Below are positions 22,072 through 31,823 of a stretch of DNA of 64,000 bases, one piece after another. The notes beneath the pieces were generated by a model. The model saw only the letters and a program-made list of their open reading frames with translations, was not told the DNA's origin and ran no database searches. Numbering within the stretch: the first letter of the stretch is position 1; every line of letters starts with the position of its first letter. Source of the stretch: Stomoxys calcitrans (lineage: Eukaryota > Arthropoda > Insecta > Diptera > Muscidae); contig NC_081552.1 of NCBI RefSeq assembly GCF_963082655.1, positions 184,992,571 through 185,056,570 on the forward strand, written 5' to 3'. A program made the position numbers and the translations under genes.

Positions 22072-22702
22072 ATGTTAGCGAAACGTAACTCAACGCAACA
22101 AGCAAACGGACACAATGGCGCCCACATTCAGTGGGTGGTGTATTAACGTAGCTGTGATCCAAACCAATGCAAAAACAAAAAGAGACTAAAAATAAAATTT
22201 GATACAACTATCTATTTGCCCTCAATCTCATTCAACGATTTCGTGGGAAATATGTGTGTACGAGTATGTCATATGTTCATAGAGGTGGTCAATTCAGTGG
22301 GTGTCTTGTATGCTTGTTGTGACTCTCCACGCATACATATGCTAGAAGGCTGTATTTAGAGTGTGTAGTGTGAGAGTAAAGGGCTAATCCAATTGATGCC
22401 ATACTCTTAGGGGAAAAAGTTGAGTTTGTAATAAGGTGAGGTGTAAACTAATTGGCTAGTGCTTAGAATATTTGATGATATTTTATGCGATTCATGCAGA
22501 AGGCCAGTAGTGAATCAAACACTACATGGGTTGCAACAAGATAAAATTGAAAAATTAAAAAAAAAGAATCTTTCTTAATAAAATTTTAAATAAAAAATTA
22601 TTGATCATATTTTTGTTAAAATTTATGATAATGAAGCAATCTCCTCTAGAAATAAAATGTTTAATACAAATATTGTAGCAAAGAAATCAAATTATAATAA
22701 AC
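22072..22702. other. Non-coding stretch flanking the tRNA gene
   Basis: No frame or element recognised. AT-rich, with several ATG-poor runs. It ends where the type A element at 22703 begins. Confidence 0.4.
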
Positions 22703-23480
22703 AAGTAAAAGCATGCTAAGTTCGGCCGGGCCGAATCCTTTATACCCTCCACCATGGATCGCATTTGTCAAGTTCTTTGAATGACATTTTCAATATATAT
22801 ATGAGGTACATCAAGTTATTGGCGTAATGGACCATACTATTCATTCACGTTAGAAGTCATAGAAAAATATCACCTCCAAAATTTCAGGCAAATCGAGTAA
22901 AAATAACACCCTCCAGTGGCACAGATTGTTAAATTGGTAGATCAGTCTATAAGGCAGCTATATAAGATTATCAACCGATTTAGACCATACTTGTCACAGC
23001 TGTTGGAAGTCATATCAAAACGACATATGCAAAATTTCAATCAAATTGGATAAAAATAGCGCCCTCTAGCAGCCCAAGAAGTCTAATCGGGAGATCGGTA
23101 TATATGGCGCCTATATCAGGATATGGACTGATTTAGACCATACTTGGCACAGTTGCTGGAAGTCATACCAAAACATCACGTGCGAAATTTCACTCAAATT
23201 GGATAATACTTGCACCCAGTAGAGGCTCAAGAAGTCAAGACCCAAGATCGGTTTATATGGCAGCTATATAAAAACATGGACCGATTTAGCCCAATTACAA
23301 TCCCAACTGACCCACACTAATAAGATGTCGATGTTAGCGAGGTTTTGACAGACAGACGGACATGGCAAGATCGATTTAAAACGTCATGACGATAAAGAAT
23401 ATATATACTTAATGGATTCTTAAACGCATATTTCGAGGTTTTACAAACAGAATGACAAAATAAGTATGCCCCTATCCAAG
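22703..23480 (+). repeat. Type A element with both terminal blocks
   Basis: Begins aagtaaaagcatgctaagtt with the intact hairpin ttcggccgggccgaa (22720s) and ccctccaccatgg. It carries about three forward modules and ends with gacagacagacggacatggc and 'aatgacaaaataagtatgcc'. One of the cleanest full copies in the forward direction. Confidence 0.85.
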
Positions 23481-23971
23481 GACGTAGCCAGGGGGGCCCT
23501 CGAAAGACAAAATTTTAGCCCATAATGTCTGACCCTCGATGGCATTGTCCGATTTTGAAGAAATTTTTTCTCTATATATAAAAGAGACGCATGATTGAAT
23601 GATCAACGCCCAGCCCAAACGGCTAAAGCTAGAGTCATAAAATTTGGCACGAATGTGGGTCTTGAGCCGTACATGCGCGATAACAGGGGGTTTTCTGATA
23701 TTCATGCGCTTAGGTACTAAAAATTACGAAATGGCGACTTTTTACCCGGATGAGGCGAGAATTATGACAAAATAAGATGTGGTGACAAAAATTTCACAAA
23801 ATAGTACCGGATGTGGGAATACGGTACGTTTAGTACCATATCTAAACTAAAATTGCAATAGAGTTTTTGGACCTTAAGGGAGAAAAAGCACCAAAAAAGG
23901 TACGAAATAGCTCAACTAGAGCTAGAACTTCGAAATTTGGCTTAAATGATTGTTGTGGCGAAATAAAGGGG
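23481..23971. other. Unassigned, possible Helitron-like 5' fragment
   Basis: 'tctctatatataaaagagac' near 23570 and 'ggctaaagctagagtcataa' resemble the start of the Helitron-like elements elsewhere in the window. No matching CTAG end was found before the next repeat. Confidence 0.3.
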
Positions 23972-24638
23972 GTAGATAAACAAGTTAAAGCGTGCTAATT
24001 TCGGCAGGGCCGAATCTTGGGAACCCACCACCATGGTTTCTGCTAAAATTTTGTTCAAACTAAATTAATTTGTATGCCAAAATTTTTTCTACGTACCAAA
24101 CTTCTGTCTAACAAGCAAAATTAAAGCTTCTAGGAACCGAACAAGGATAATCGAGAGACCGGTATTTGGGAGCTATATCAGGTTATAGACCGATTTGGAC
24201 CGTACTCGGCGCAGTTGTTGGAAGTCATAACAGAACACTATGTGCAAAATTTCAGCCAAATTGAATGAAAAGTTCGGCTTCCAGGGGCTCAAGAAGTCAA
24301 ATCGAGAAATAGGTTTATATGGGAGCTATAGCAGGTTATAGACCGATTTAAACCGTACTTGACACAGATGTTGAAGGTCATAGCAGATTGCTTTGTGCGA
24401 AATGACAGCCAAATCGGATGAAAATTGAGTATCTGCTCAAAATTTCAAGCGGGTAGCTTTACGCGTTCGACCGCTATTGTGATTTCGACAGGCGGACGGA
24501 CGGACATGGCTAGATCGAATCAGAATGTCGATAGGATTCAAAATATATATACTCTATGAAGTCGCTGATTAATATCTTGAGGTGTTACAAACGGAATGAT
24601 TAGATTAGTATACCCCCATACTAATTTAGTCATTTCGA
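23972..24638 (+). repeat. Type A element, forward arm of a palindromic pair
   Basis: The hairpin block (aatttcggcagggccgaatc, cccaccaccatgg) opens it. Two to three modules follow, then gcggacggacggacatggct and 'gattagtatacccccatact'. The next element starts at once in the opposite direction. Confidence 0.8.
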
Positions 24639-25500
24639 TTGTAACACCTCGAAATATTGATCTGCGACCCTATAAAGCATATTGATTATGGATCCTATCG
24701 ACATTCGATTCGATCTAACCATGTCCCTCCGTCCGTCTGTCGAAATCACGATAGCGGTCGAACGCGTAAAGCTAGCCGCTTGATACTTTGCGCAGATACT
24801 TAATATACACCAATATTCGTTGGGGATTGCAAATGGGCCATATCGGGTCAGATTTGAATATAGTTCCCATATAAACCGATCTGATATAGCTCACATATAA
24901 ACCGGTTTCGGAACTTGATTTCTTGAGCCGCTAGATGACACAATTATTAACCGATTTATCTGAAATTTTACATGAAGTTTTTTTATTCTAACTTCTAACA
25001 ACTGTGCCAAGTATTGCTTAAATCGGTATATAACCTGATATAGCTCCCATATAATTCGTTCCTAGAACTTGACTTCTAGAGAGCGCATGGAATTTTGCTG
25101 AAATTTTGAAATGTTTTGGTTTGCCCATTAACAACTGCGCCGAGTATGGCCCAAATCGGTTCACAACCCGATATAACTCCAATATAAACCGATCTCCCGA
25201 TTGTAATTCTTGAGCCACGAGCAGTTCTTATCCGATTTCGCCGAGAGTTTGCACATCGATTGGCCTTTAATATTGGTGTTAAATATGGCCTGAAGCGTTC
25301 CATAACCTGACATAGCTTCCATATAAACAGTTTTATTTCTTGAGCCACCATAGGGCAAAATTCTTATCAGATTTGGATGAAGGTTTGCACATTGAATCCC
25401 ACCTTGGTCTGCAACAGCCAAACCAAGTATGGCCCCAATAGGTTCATAACTTGTTATAGCTCCAAAAGCATAAACACTTTGAGACATGCGATCCATGGTG
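24639..25500 (-). repeat. Type A element, reverse arm of a palindromic pair
   Basis: The terminal block in reverse (tttagtcatttcgattgtaa, ccatgtccctccgtccgtct) directly abuts the forward copy. Modules continue to about 25500 (gttcataacttgttatagct). Towards the end it gains the variant 'gagccaccatagggcaaaat'. Confidence 0.8.
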
Positions 25501-25506
25501 GAGGCT

Positions 25507-25997
25507 TGTCGAGCGCTCTCAAAACTAAAAAATAACCTCGAAAAAGAAAATTTTAAGTTAAGAATTTCATGCTACTTACAAAATCCTTAATTGTTTTCCA
25601 TTCCACTTCTCTAAGTTGGTTCATGTCTGGTATTGTGTCCCCACCTAAGTGACAGTGTCTGTTAGCCGCGAAATTTGGGCAATGACAATGACATCTTCCC
25701 CACATGCCCTACACATCCTATCACTTACCGCACCGTTATTGCATAAATGATCACGTAGTCCTATGTGTCGCGTTATGACTCCAAAAGATTTGCTGACCTC
25801 CTTCTTATATCCATTCAGCAAATAGCCTCGACCTCTCACGATCCGGATCACCCCATAGGATTTTCGCCGTCCTACTGACTGTTTCGCTGTTCCACAGTGT
25901 TACAAGCCCGTTCATCGCCCACGCCCTTAAATCGGACTGCGTCGACCCGAAAGGCTTCGGGTTAACCAAGTTTATCGGTGGCAGTTCTTTTGCCTTC
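25507..25997 (-). pseudogene. LINE-A C-terminal part, left half of an interrupted copy
   Basis: Minus-strand reading: 3' UTR, the Cys/His block with CRACGEDV, GVITRHIGLRDHLCNNGAVS, TVSRTAKILWGDPDRERSRL and KELPPINLVNPKPFGSTQSD. It breaks at 25997 inside the KAKEL codons because LINE-D was inserted, and resumes at 26757. Confidence 0.8.
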
Positions 25998-26741
25998 ATT
26001 TTCTCCATTTTTTTCCATTGGAAATGGAAAATGGAGATAAGACGAAATGGATGCTTTCCACTCCCAAAAAGCCTTGTACAACCGAGCAGATAAAGAACAT
26101 GGAGAAAGTTGGGAACCACAACTTTGAGATAGTCAGTAACTTTATCTACCTCGGCACCGCCGTAAAAGAATGACACCAGTGTTGAGATAAAGCGAAGAAT
26201 AATACTGGCAAACAGATGCTACTTTGGACTAAGTAAGCAGTTTAGAAAAAAGGTCACCTCTCGACGGAAGAAGACTACACTTTACAAGACACTGATACTA
26301 CCCGTGCTGTTATATGATTCTGAAGCATGGGTACTTGTGAAAGCAGTTGCGGCAGTGCTTGGAGTATTTGAGAGAAAGATTCTTCGTAAAATATATAGAC
26401 CAGTTTGCCTTAACGGAGAATATAGGCGACGTATGAACCACGAGCTGTATGACGACGATAGCATAGTTACACGCATCAAAATACAACGGCTGCGTTGGCT
26501 AGGTCATGTTGTCAGAATGGATGAAGAAGCTCCAGCAAAGAAGTCTTTTGAAGGCAAAAACGGTGGTACACGCAAACCGGGAAGACCAAAAACCCGATGG
26601 AAAGATAAAGTGGTGAGAGACACCTCGAAACTTGGTGTGAGAGATTTTAGAATGAGCGCAGAAGTTCGAGGCGCTTGGAACGCTATTCTACGTTCGGCTA
26701 GTGGAAGAAATATTCTGTCATAGCCAATTAAAGTAAAGTAA
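25998..26741 (+). mobile_element. LINE-D: 5'-truncated non-LTR insertion with target duplication
   Basis: A 744-bp insertion flanked by the 15-bp direct repeat agttcttttgccttc (25983-25997 and 26742-26756). It ends in a short tail, aattaaagtaaagtaa. The interrupted LINE-A coding sequence is restored when it is removed. The first 40 bp form a fold-back (tctccatttt / aaaatggaga). Confidence 0.9.
26304..26723 (+). pseudogene. LINE-D reverse transcriptase C-terminal ORF
   Basis: A 139-codon open frame of the widespread arthropod LINE type ending 'LLYDSEAWVL ... FERKILRKIY ... RLRWLGHVVRMDEE ... KPGRPKTRWKDKV'. The upstream part (from about 26060) reads FIYLGTAV and SVEIKRRIILANRCYF in another frame, so a frameshift separates them. 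The RT palm is absent through 5' truncation. It cannot transpose on its own. Confidence 0.75.
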
Positions 26742-26756
26742 AGTTCTTTTGCCTTC

Positions 26757-27185
26757 GCTGCCACATCGTCTGCCCTTTCATTCCCTCTTACTCCGTTATG
26801 GCCCGGCACCCAAACGATGCGGATTATGCCATCTTCAGACAAGGCGTTAATCTCCTTCTTACACTGCAAGACTGTTCGTGGCCTTACCCTCCTCGTTGTT
26901 GTTGCCCTTAAAGCAATTTTATTGTCCGTAAAGATTTTCACAATCGAAGTCCTCGCGTTAGCAACACACCACCTCACGCATTCCGTGATCGCCCGGTTAT
27001 CCGCCTACAGGACTCTATTATGGTCAGGCAGTCTAAAGCAGATCTTAGTCCTTGCATTCTCAATGTAGACCCCAGGCCCACTTTGTCGCCTAGCTTTGAT
27101 CAATCCGTGTAACATGATCCTTCCGACGACAATACTAGGGTTCCGTCAGACTGTGCCGCTGGCAGCAGTGCCTCGCAAGCTGGAC
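26757..27185 (-). pseudogene. LINE-A RNase H part, right half of the interrupted copy
   Basis: Minus strand: VWVPGHNGVRGNERADDVAA preceded by RPRTVLQCKKEINALSEDG and FTDNKIALRA. The RNase H Glu region has TAG at 27005-27007 at the same codon as in the 8.1 kb copy. The upstream end near 27180 carries 'ctgccgctggcagcagtgcc'. A long minus-strand frame (26504-26977) is only a chimera of this piece with antisense LINE-D. Confidence 0.75.
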
Positions 27186-28595
27186 TTAAATCCAATAACA
27201 AAAAACAAAGTTTTTTGTGACCAATTTAAAGAAGCGCAAGAACAAATGATTACAGGTACCCATAAAGTTAAATTGTTACACAATTTCTGATATAGGTATT
27301 GGCTTACAATTAAATTTTTTATAAGTCTTACTTTAATTCATTTGCCATTTAATTGATTTCGCTGCTAATCTTCCCATAATTGTGGATATAAACAAAGCAG
27401 CAAAAAAAGTTGAGAAAAAACAAGCATAAGAGATAAAAACTTTCACCATTAATATACGCCAGAAAGAAAAAACAAAAACAAGAAAATAATCAACGACGAT
27501 GATATACCAGGCGACGGATGCTGCGAAAGACGTCATCCGTAGAAGCGCCATCATTGGATTACTGCAAGCACGCCATCGTTATCATCATTCATCGAGTGCC
27601 ATCATGGGCAAAGTCACGTCATTATCATCATCTGTGTCATCAGTTATGGCTTAACGAGCTGGGGCCAACAAAAACAAGAACAACAACAGCATCACCAAAA
27701 GCAATTTCAACATTAAGTGGGGAGTATAAACAAAAAAACTTGAACTGCTTTAGCTTCCCCCTCTCTCTCTTTCACTCACACGCTCTCTTCTCATAGCCCT
27801 CTGTAGGTGTTGCAGTCATTTCATATACTTCGATTTGGCTCTTAATGACAACAGTGGCATCATTGCCACCATTAAATAACGGTAATAGTTGAAAACAGCT
27901 CATAATGGCCTCAAACGGAAGTGGCAGACATTGCGCTGGTCGCGCTTGGTTTGTGTTTTGTGAGTTTTTTTTTGCATTTAGCCTCAGCGATGAGATGGCA
28001 TTGTCAATTTGCTGTGGCTGCCGTTATATGTAACTCTCCGTGCTCTAAGGCTGCCAAATGGCCACAAAAACTGAAAATGAGTGCCACCAGGAAGAAAAAG
28101 AAAGTTAAAAGTTGGTTTGTTTGTTTTTTAATACAGTTTTTGGGTTTTTGTTTCCTTTGACATGAAAAGTTGTAAGCGCATGCGTTGAGTTTTAAGGCTT
28201 AGGGCAAAAAATAACCCACCACCTCTGAATTAAAGGGAGAATATGTGAGAAAGAGAGTCTTACATGAGCAGCAAAAGGTGTGTCTAGCTCTTGCTGGGCG
28301 GAGTCTTAAGATATCCATGCAGCTGTCTTTTCCATATCCTTGCTGCCGGCAGCATTTGTATTTAATTGTCTTTGTGTTGGTGAAGTTTTCTTGTCTTTTT
28401 TCCAATTTTCTTTTTTTTTTTAATTTTTTCTTTTTGCTTTTTCATGGTTTGTGGCATGAGCATGATAATTGTTGCAATTATAATATTAAATTGAGGGATC
28501 ATAGCATTGGGGAATAAAAATGTAAGAGTATGTGTCTGTATATGTGTTTATTTATATTTGTAAATGTGTATGAAGGTCTGTTGATGACAACTTAC
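27186..28595. other. Low-repeat stretch, possibly intronic or intergenic
   Basis: No element from this window is repeated here. It carries simple CT runs near 27760-27790 and A-rich runs near 27400-27490. A 79-codon plus frame at 27921 starts with GTG and is not credible. If the exon at 28596-28757 is real, this would be downstream intron. Confidence 0.4.
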
Positions 28596-28757
28596 AAAGC
28601 TGGCAGCATCATTAAGCCACTTCAAAAACTTGCCTTGGGGCACAATAAATGGTAAGGCGAATTCTTCATAGCTAACAATGTCTTGAAGTTGGAGACAAGG
28701 CAAGTATGAGGGAGATACAGTATGTTTAAGTGATAATAAGTGCATATTAGAAGACAT
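28596..28757 (-). CDS. Candidate first coding exon, product unknown
   Basis: On the minus strand gccaaaATG matches the fly start consensus (CAAAATG). The frame runs 54 codons (MSSNMHLLSLKHTVSPSYLP ... FLKWLNDAASF) and ends exactly in phase 0 at TTT|GTAAGT, a near-perfect splice donor (donor bases 28590-28595). The peptide has no signal sequence and no domain I recognise. No downstream exon could be fixed. An acceptor-like ttttcag followed by a short open frame exists near 28076, but this is speculative. Alternative: chance ORF next to a chance donor. Confidence 0.4.
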
Positions 28758-29039
28758 TTTGGCGAATTTGAAGTCAAATACGATGCTACACGTCTTTGTG
28801 CAATAAACTTACTATAATAGTATAATTCTTGAAATAGCGCACTGTGGCAAATGATCAAAATCCACCACAATGAGGGTAGAGAATTTGAGCCCTGACCATT
28901 GTCCGGTTTTTAGAGATAAACCACCACTTCAGCGGTTGTTAAGGTTATCCTACTGGCAGCAGGATTTGAAGTTGTTTTTACCCAGTAATCATGGGTAAAT
29001 GGAGGATTGGGTCATAGATATCCTGCGGATAGAGGGTGG

Positions 29040-29185
29040 TACTTCGGACACTCAACGCTTGGGTTCTAATGGCGGCGAGATTAATCAGACAATTTTTCGG
29101 CAATGAATATCTCCACCTAATGTTGGTGACATTTATAAAGTATTAGCCATGCAAAAAAGCTTTCTAAAAACTTCTCCACTATGAA
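29040..29185 (+). mobile_element. Old, diverged SINE relic
   Basis: The SINE word order is still legible: 'caacgcttgggttctaatgg', 'cggcaatgaatatctccacc', 'taatgttggtgacattt', 'aaaacttctccacta'. The A box region is lost. Much more diverged than the other copies. Confidence 0.5.
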
Positions 29186-29869
29186 CTATAAAAAAAAGAC
29201 TATTGAAAAGTTTGCCCCCTGTTCATTACCAAATTTACATTTGCAAATGCCAAGTCGAAATTTAGACTTGGCGAACATGTCGCCTGAAATACTGGAACTG
29301 GTTATATAGAGAAGGGTTTCCAATCGCTGTATTGAGTATCAAGCAGAGACCCTTAAAATATGGCCTGTAGTGGAATGGTTAAAATATTATGTACCCAGCG
29401 GGTAAAGGCGACGACTTCAAGGCCTGATATATTTTCTTGCTTTGCATCCTTGAGACCTGGTCTCCGAATTCCATGTCTTTAACTTTTTTACAATGAGTGA
29501 CATTGACATGTTAGCACTTGCCTTTCACGGTTAATAGATGGCGTTTAGAAAGACAGAGTTACTGCTTAAAAACATCAGAAGTTCAATAGACCCTCACATG
29601 TGTCGCATCTATTTTATGGGGTACTGCAGAAGGAATACATAAAGACGGTAGAAGCATCCCTTGCCAAACTTTTAGTCCTCTTGGAAGTTTCGCTTTATGG
29701 CCTTCTATTAGAAGGCCTTGAAGCGCTGTTATCTGGCCTGATTTACGCCGGCCCTATTAGTTTTCCCATTGGCTATTAACGATGGTTGGCATCGGTATGT
29801 TCTCCGTAGAACGTATTTCTGAATTCAAAAGCAACACTTGACTGTCGCATATCTCTCAACGCGTCGGCT

Positions 29870-30040
29870 GAACAGTTTAGAATTCACCTCTACTGAGAAA
29901 TGTAGAGCAGACAAGCTTGAAAGATTAGGAAAAACCTCAACGATTCCGGGGAAACTGGATACACCACTAGAGACATGAAAGTAAATTTTTCGAAATAAAG
30001 CAAGAATGGCAACGAATGACAGATGGTTACAAGTGAGGGG
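29870..30040 (+). pseudogene. LINE-B RNase H relic
   Basis: Plus-strand reading KCRADKLERLGKTSTIPGKL and then NKARMATNDRWLQ parallels the LINE-B copy at 46.2-46.3 kb (NCKADELARLG ... ARRITNNRW). Short and frameshifted. Confidence 0.5.
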
Positions 30041-30547
30041 CAGTAATTGTGTTGTCAATATAAATTTTAAGAAGTCTACCCGTTTTGTTGGCTAGTTGGA
30101 TAAGTTTCACTCATCGCTTCCGATATGACATGTCATTGTCTGGTTGAAAAAACACGCAGATACAGTAAGGTTGGGTTTGTTGAAAGTAGCAAATACCGTC
30201 TGCTGAATATTAGTAGTTTATTTTGCAGTAGTTCTGAAATTACAGAGCAGCAGACTTACTGCTGAAAAGTCTGTTGCTTGCTGAAAATGACTGCTGCTTA
30301 ATGTTAGAGGAAAAAAATAAAATACAAATGTAAAGGTGTGTGTCTCAGTGGATGTTTATAATCACCACTGAATGTATACTTCCACAGTCTTTTTTCTTTA
30401 GATTTAGCTTCAAAAGGCCATGCCAATGCTATAACAATGAATGTGAGCGAGCTCAGCCACATTTCAAAATGTATACCAATGGATGGAACAGGTAGCTTCT
30501 TTACAGTAATATTCCACCAACTAAAAAATCATCTCTTCCAAAAAAAA

Positions 30548-30881
30548 TCTAAAAAAAAGTAAAAAGGCGTTAAGTTCGCCGGGCCGAACTTTGGATACCC
30601 ACCATCTCGGGTATATATGTAAACCACCTTTCGCCATAATAAGGTGAAAAATGCATACTTTCTGCGCCTTATATGGGCCCAAAACTTTAAATCGTGAGAT
30701 CGGTCTATATGGCAGCTGTATCTAAATCCGGATCGATCGGAGCCAAATTAAAGAAGGATGTCGAGTGGCCCTACACAACTCACTGTCCCAAATTTCATCA
30801 AAAAATAAATGTGGCTTTTATGGGCCTAAGAACTTAAATCGCCGGCGACGATTTAAGAATATATACGATCAAGAATATATA
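30548..30881 (+). repeat. Type A/B element, left half interrupted by the LTR element
   Basis: It starts with the hairpin block (aagttcgccgggccgaactt), then type B-like modules (atcgtgagatcggtctatat, gggcctaagaacttaaatcg). It stops at 'gatcaagaatatata' and resumes at 36512 as 'tatatacttgatagggtcg'. Confidence 0.8.
30878..30881. repeat. Target-site duplication, left copy (tata)
   Basis: tata precedes the 5' LTR and follows the 3' LTR at 36512-36515. Because the site is TATATA in the host repeat, a 6-bp duplication cannot be excluded. Confidence 0.75.
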
Positions 30882-31120
30882 TGTGGGAAAAATTTGAATG
30901 TATGTGTGTTTGGCTTTGGTAAACACAAAGACGAGTAAGCGAAGCACACAGAAGTCAGTCTATCCGCAGCCGTGACGACGTAAAGACGCGAGTTAAAACC
31001 GAACGCCATTCCATTAGTTTACATTGATTACTGTTTTACTTTTCTATTGATATCACTCTTAAACTTTAACTAAATATAAATAAAATAAAGGGATTTAAAA
31101 GAAGAAGAAAAGTGTCCACA
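30882..31120 (+). repeat. 5' LTR, 239 bp
   Basis: Begins TGTGG and ends CCACA, a 5-bp inverted repeat. It carries two overlapping AATAAA signals at about 31079-31089 near its 3' end. It lacks the 19-bp stretch aaacattttattgtacttt found in the 3' LTR after gatatc and otherwise reads the same. Confidence 0.95.
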
Positions 31121-31123
31121 AAT

Positions 31124-31141
31124 TGGGGGCTCAACCGGGAT
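31124..31141 (+). promoter_or_regulatory. Primer-binding site, tRNA-Pro-like
   Basis: TGGGGGCTCAACCGGGAT starts 3 nt inside the 5' LTR end. It matches 16 of 18 bases of the complement of the 3' end of tRNA-Pro as I remember it (TGGGGGCTCGTCCGGGAT). The two mismatches are adjacent (AA for GT). Another tRNA could fit better. Confidence 0.65.
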
Positions 31142-31823
31142 AGAGTCGACTCAGTGAACTAAAACGACGATCGGCCAATAAAAGCCGCAGTGAAAGAAGA
31201 AACCTCGCGACGCGACTCGGTCGAGACGGACGGAGTAATTCAATGGTTAATGTGGAAAGGCGACAATCAGCCTGAACGGTTAAAAAAGAAAGGAAAAGAC
31301 TCGACGAGGAAGTATATTTATTGTCTGCATCAAGCACATCAAAAGAGAAGAAAAAAGCAGAATAGTTTCTATCCACGAATGTCCAAGCACGGAATCACAG
31401 GTGTACAACTTCTTTAATTCTGCAACGCACACACTCTCACACAATCACGCAAAACGACGGTTGAATTTGAAAATACGGAGGTGGTTTAAATAACAACAGA
31501 CGACGAGTGTATGTGTTAGTGAGAGAGAGACGGACTCTCGCAACCATACACAAAACGACGGTTAATTTTCAGAAGTGTATATGAGAACGCCGACATCCCA
31601 ACGTTGTGTGTGTAGAGGCAAGTTGAGGAGAAGAGTGTGATTGTGTGTAAGACATTGTCAAGACACCTTAGACATTTGATACAATATCTGATTTGAATTG
31701 AGTGCACGTTTATGTGTTTGTGTGCAGCGGACAGTTCTTGTGAATATAAGAAAATAAAACTATAACAAAGACGCACACACACACTTGTGTAGAAAGAATA
31801 CTCATAATAAATAAAAGAGAACC
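31142..31823 (+). promoter_or_regulatory. Leader region of the LTR element
   Basis: About 680 nt between the primer site and the gag-pol start, rich in purines and CACA runs. The word caaaacgacggtt occurs twice, at 31450 and 31551, 101 bp apart, each followed by aattt. It could hold packaging or regulatory signals, but nothing specific is proven. Upstream ATGs and short frames exist. Confidence 0.5.

Larger units (their letters stand above)
28758..30547. other. Low-repeat stretch with two old element relics
   Basis: Apart from the SINE relic (29040-29180) and the LINE-B relic (29870-30040) listed separately, I see no gene here. Frames at 28622-28870 and 29825-30058 (minus) lack domains. Confidence 0.4.

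Noticed and set aside
27921..28160. 79-codon plus frame with a signal-peptide-like start
   Set aside because: It starts at GTG, which is not a normal nuclear start in flies, and shows no domain or splice support.
31190..31417. 75-codon frame in the LTR element leader as a separate protein
   Set aside because: It has no similarity to any retrotransposon protein I know and lies in a purine-rich leader. It is likely a chance frame.
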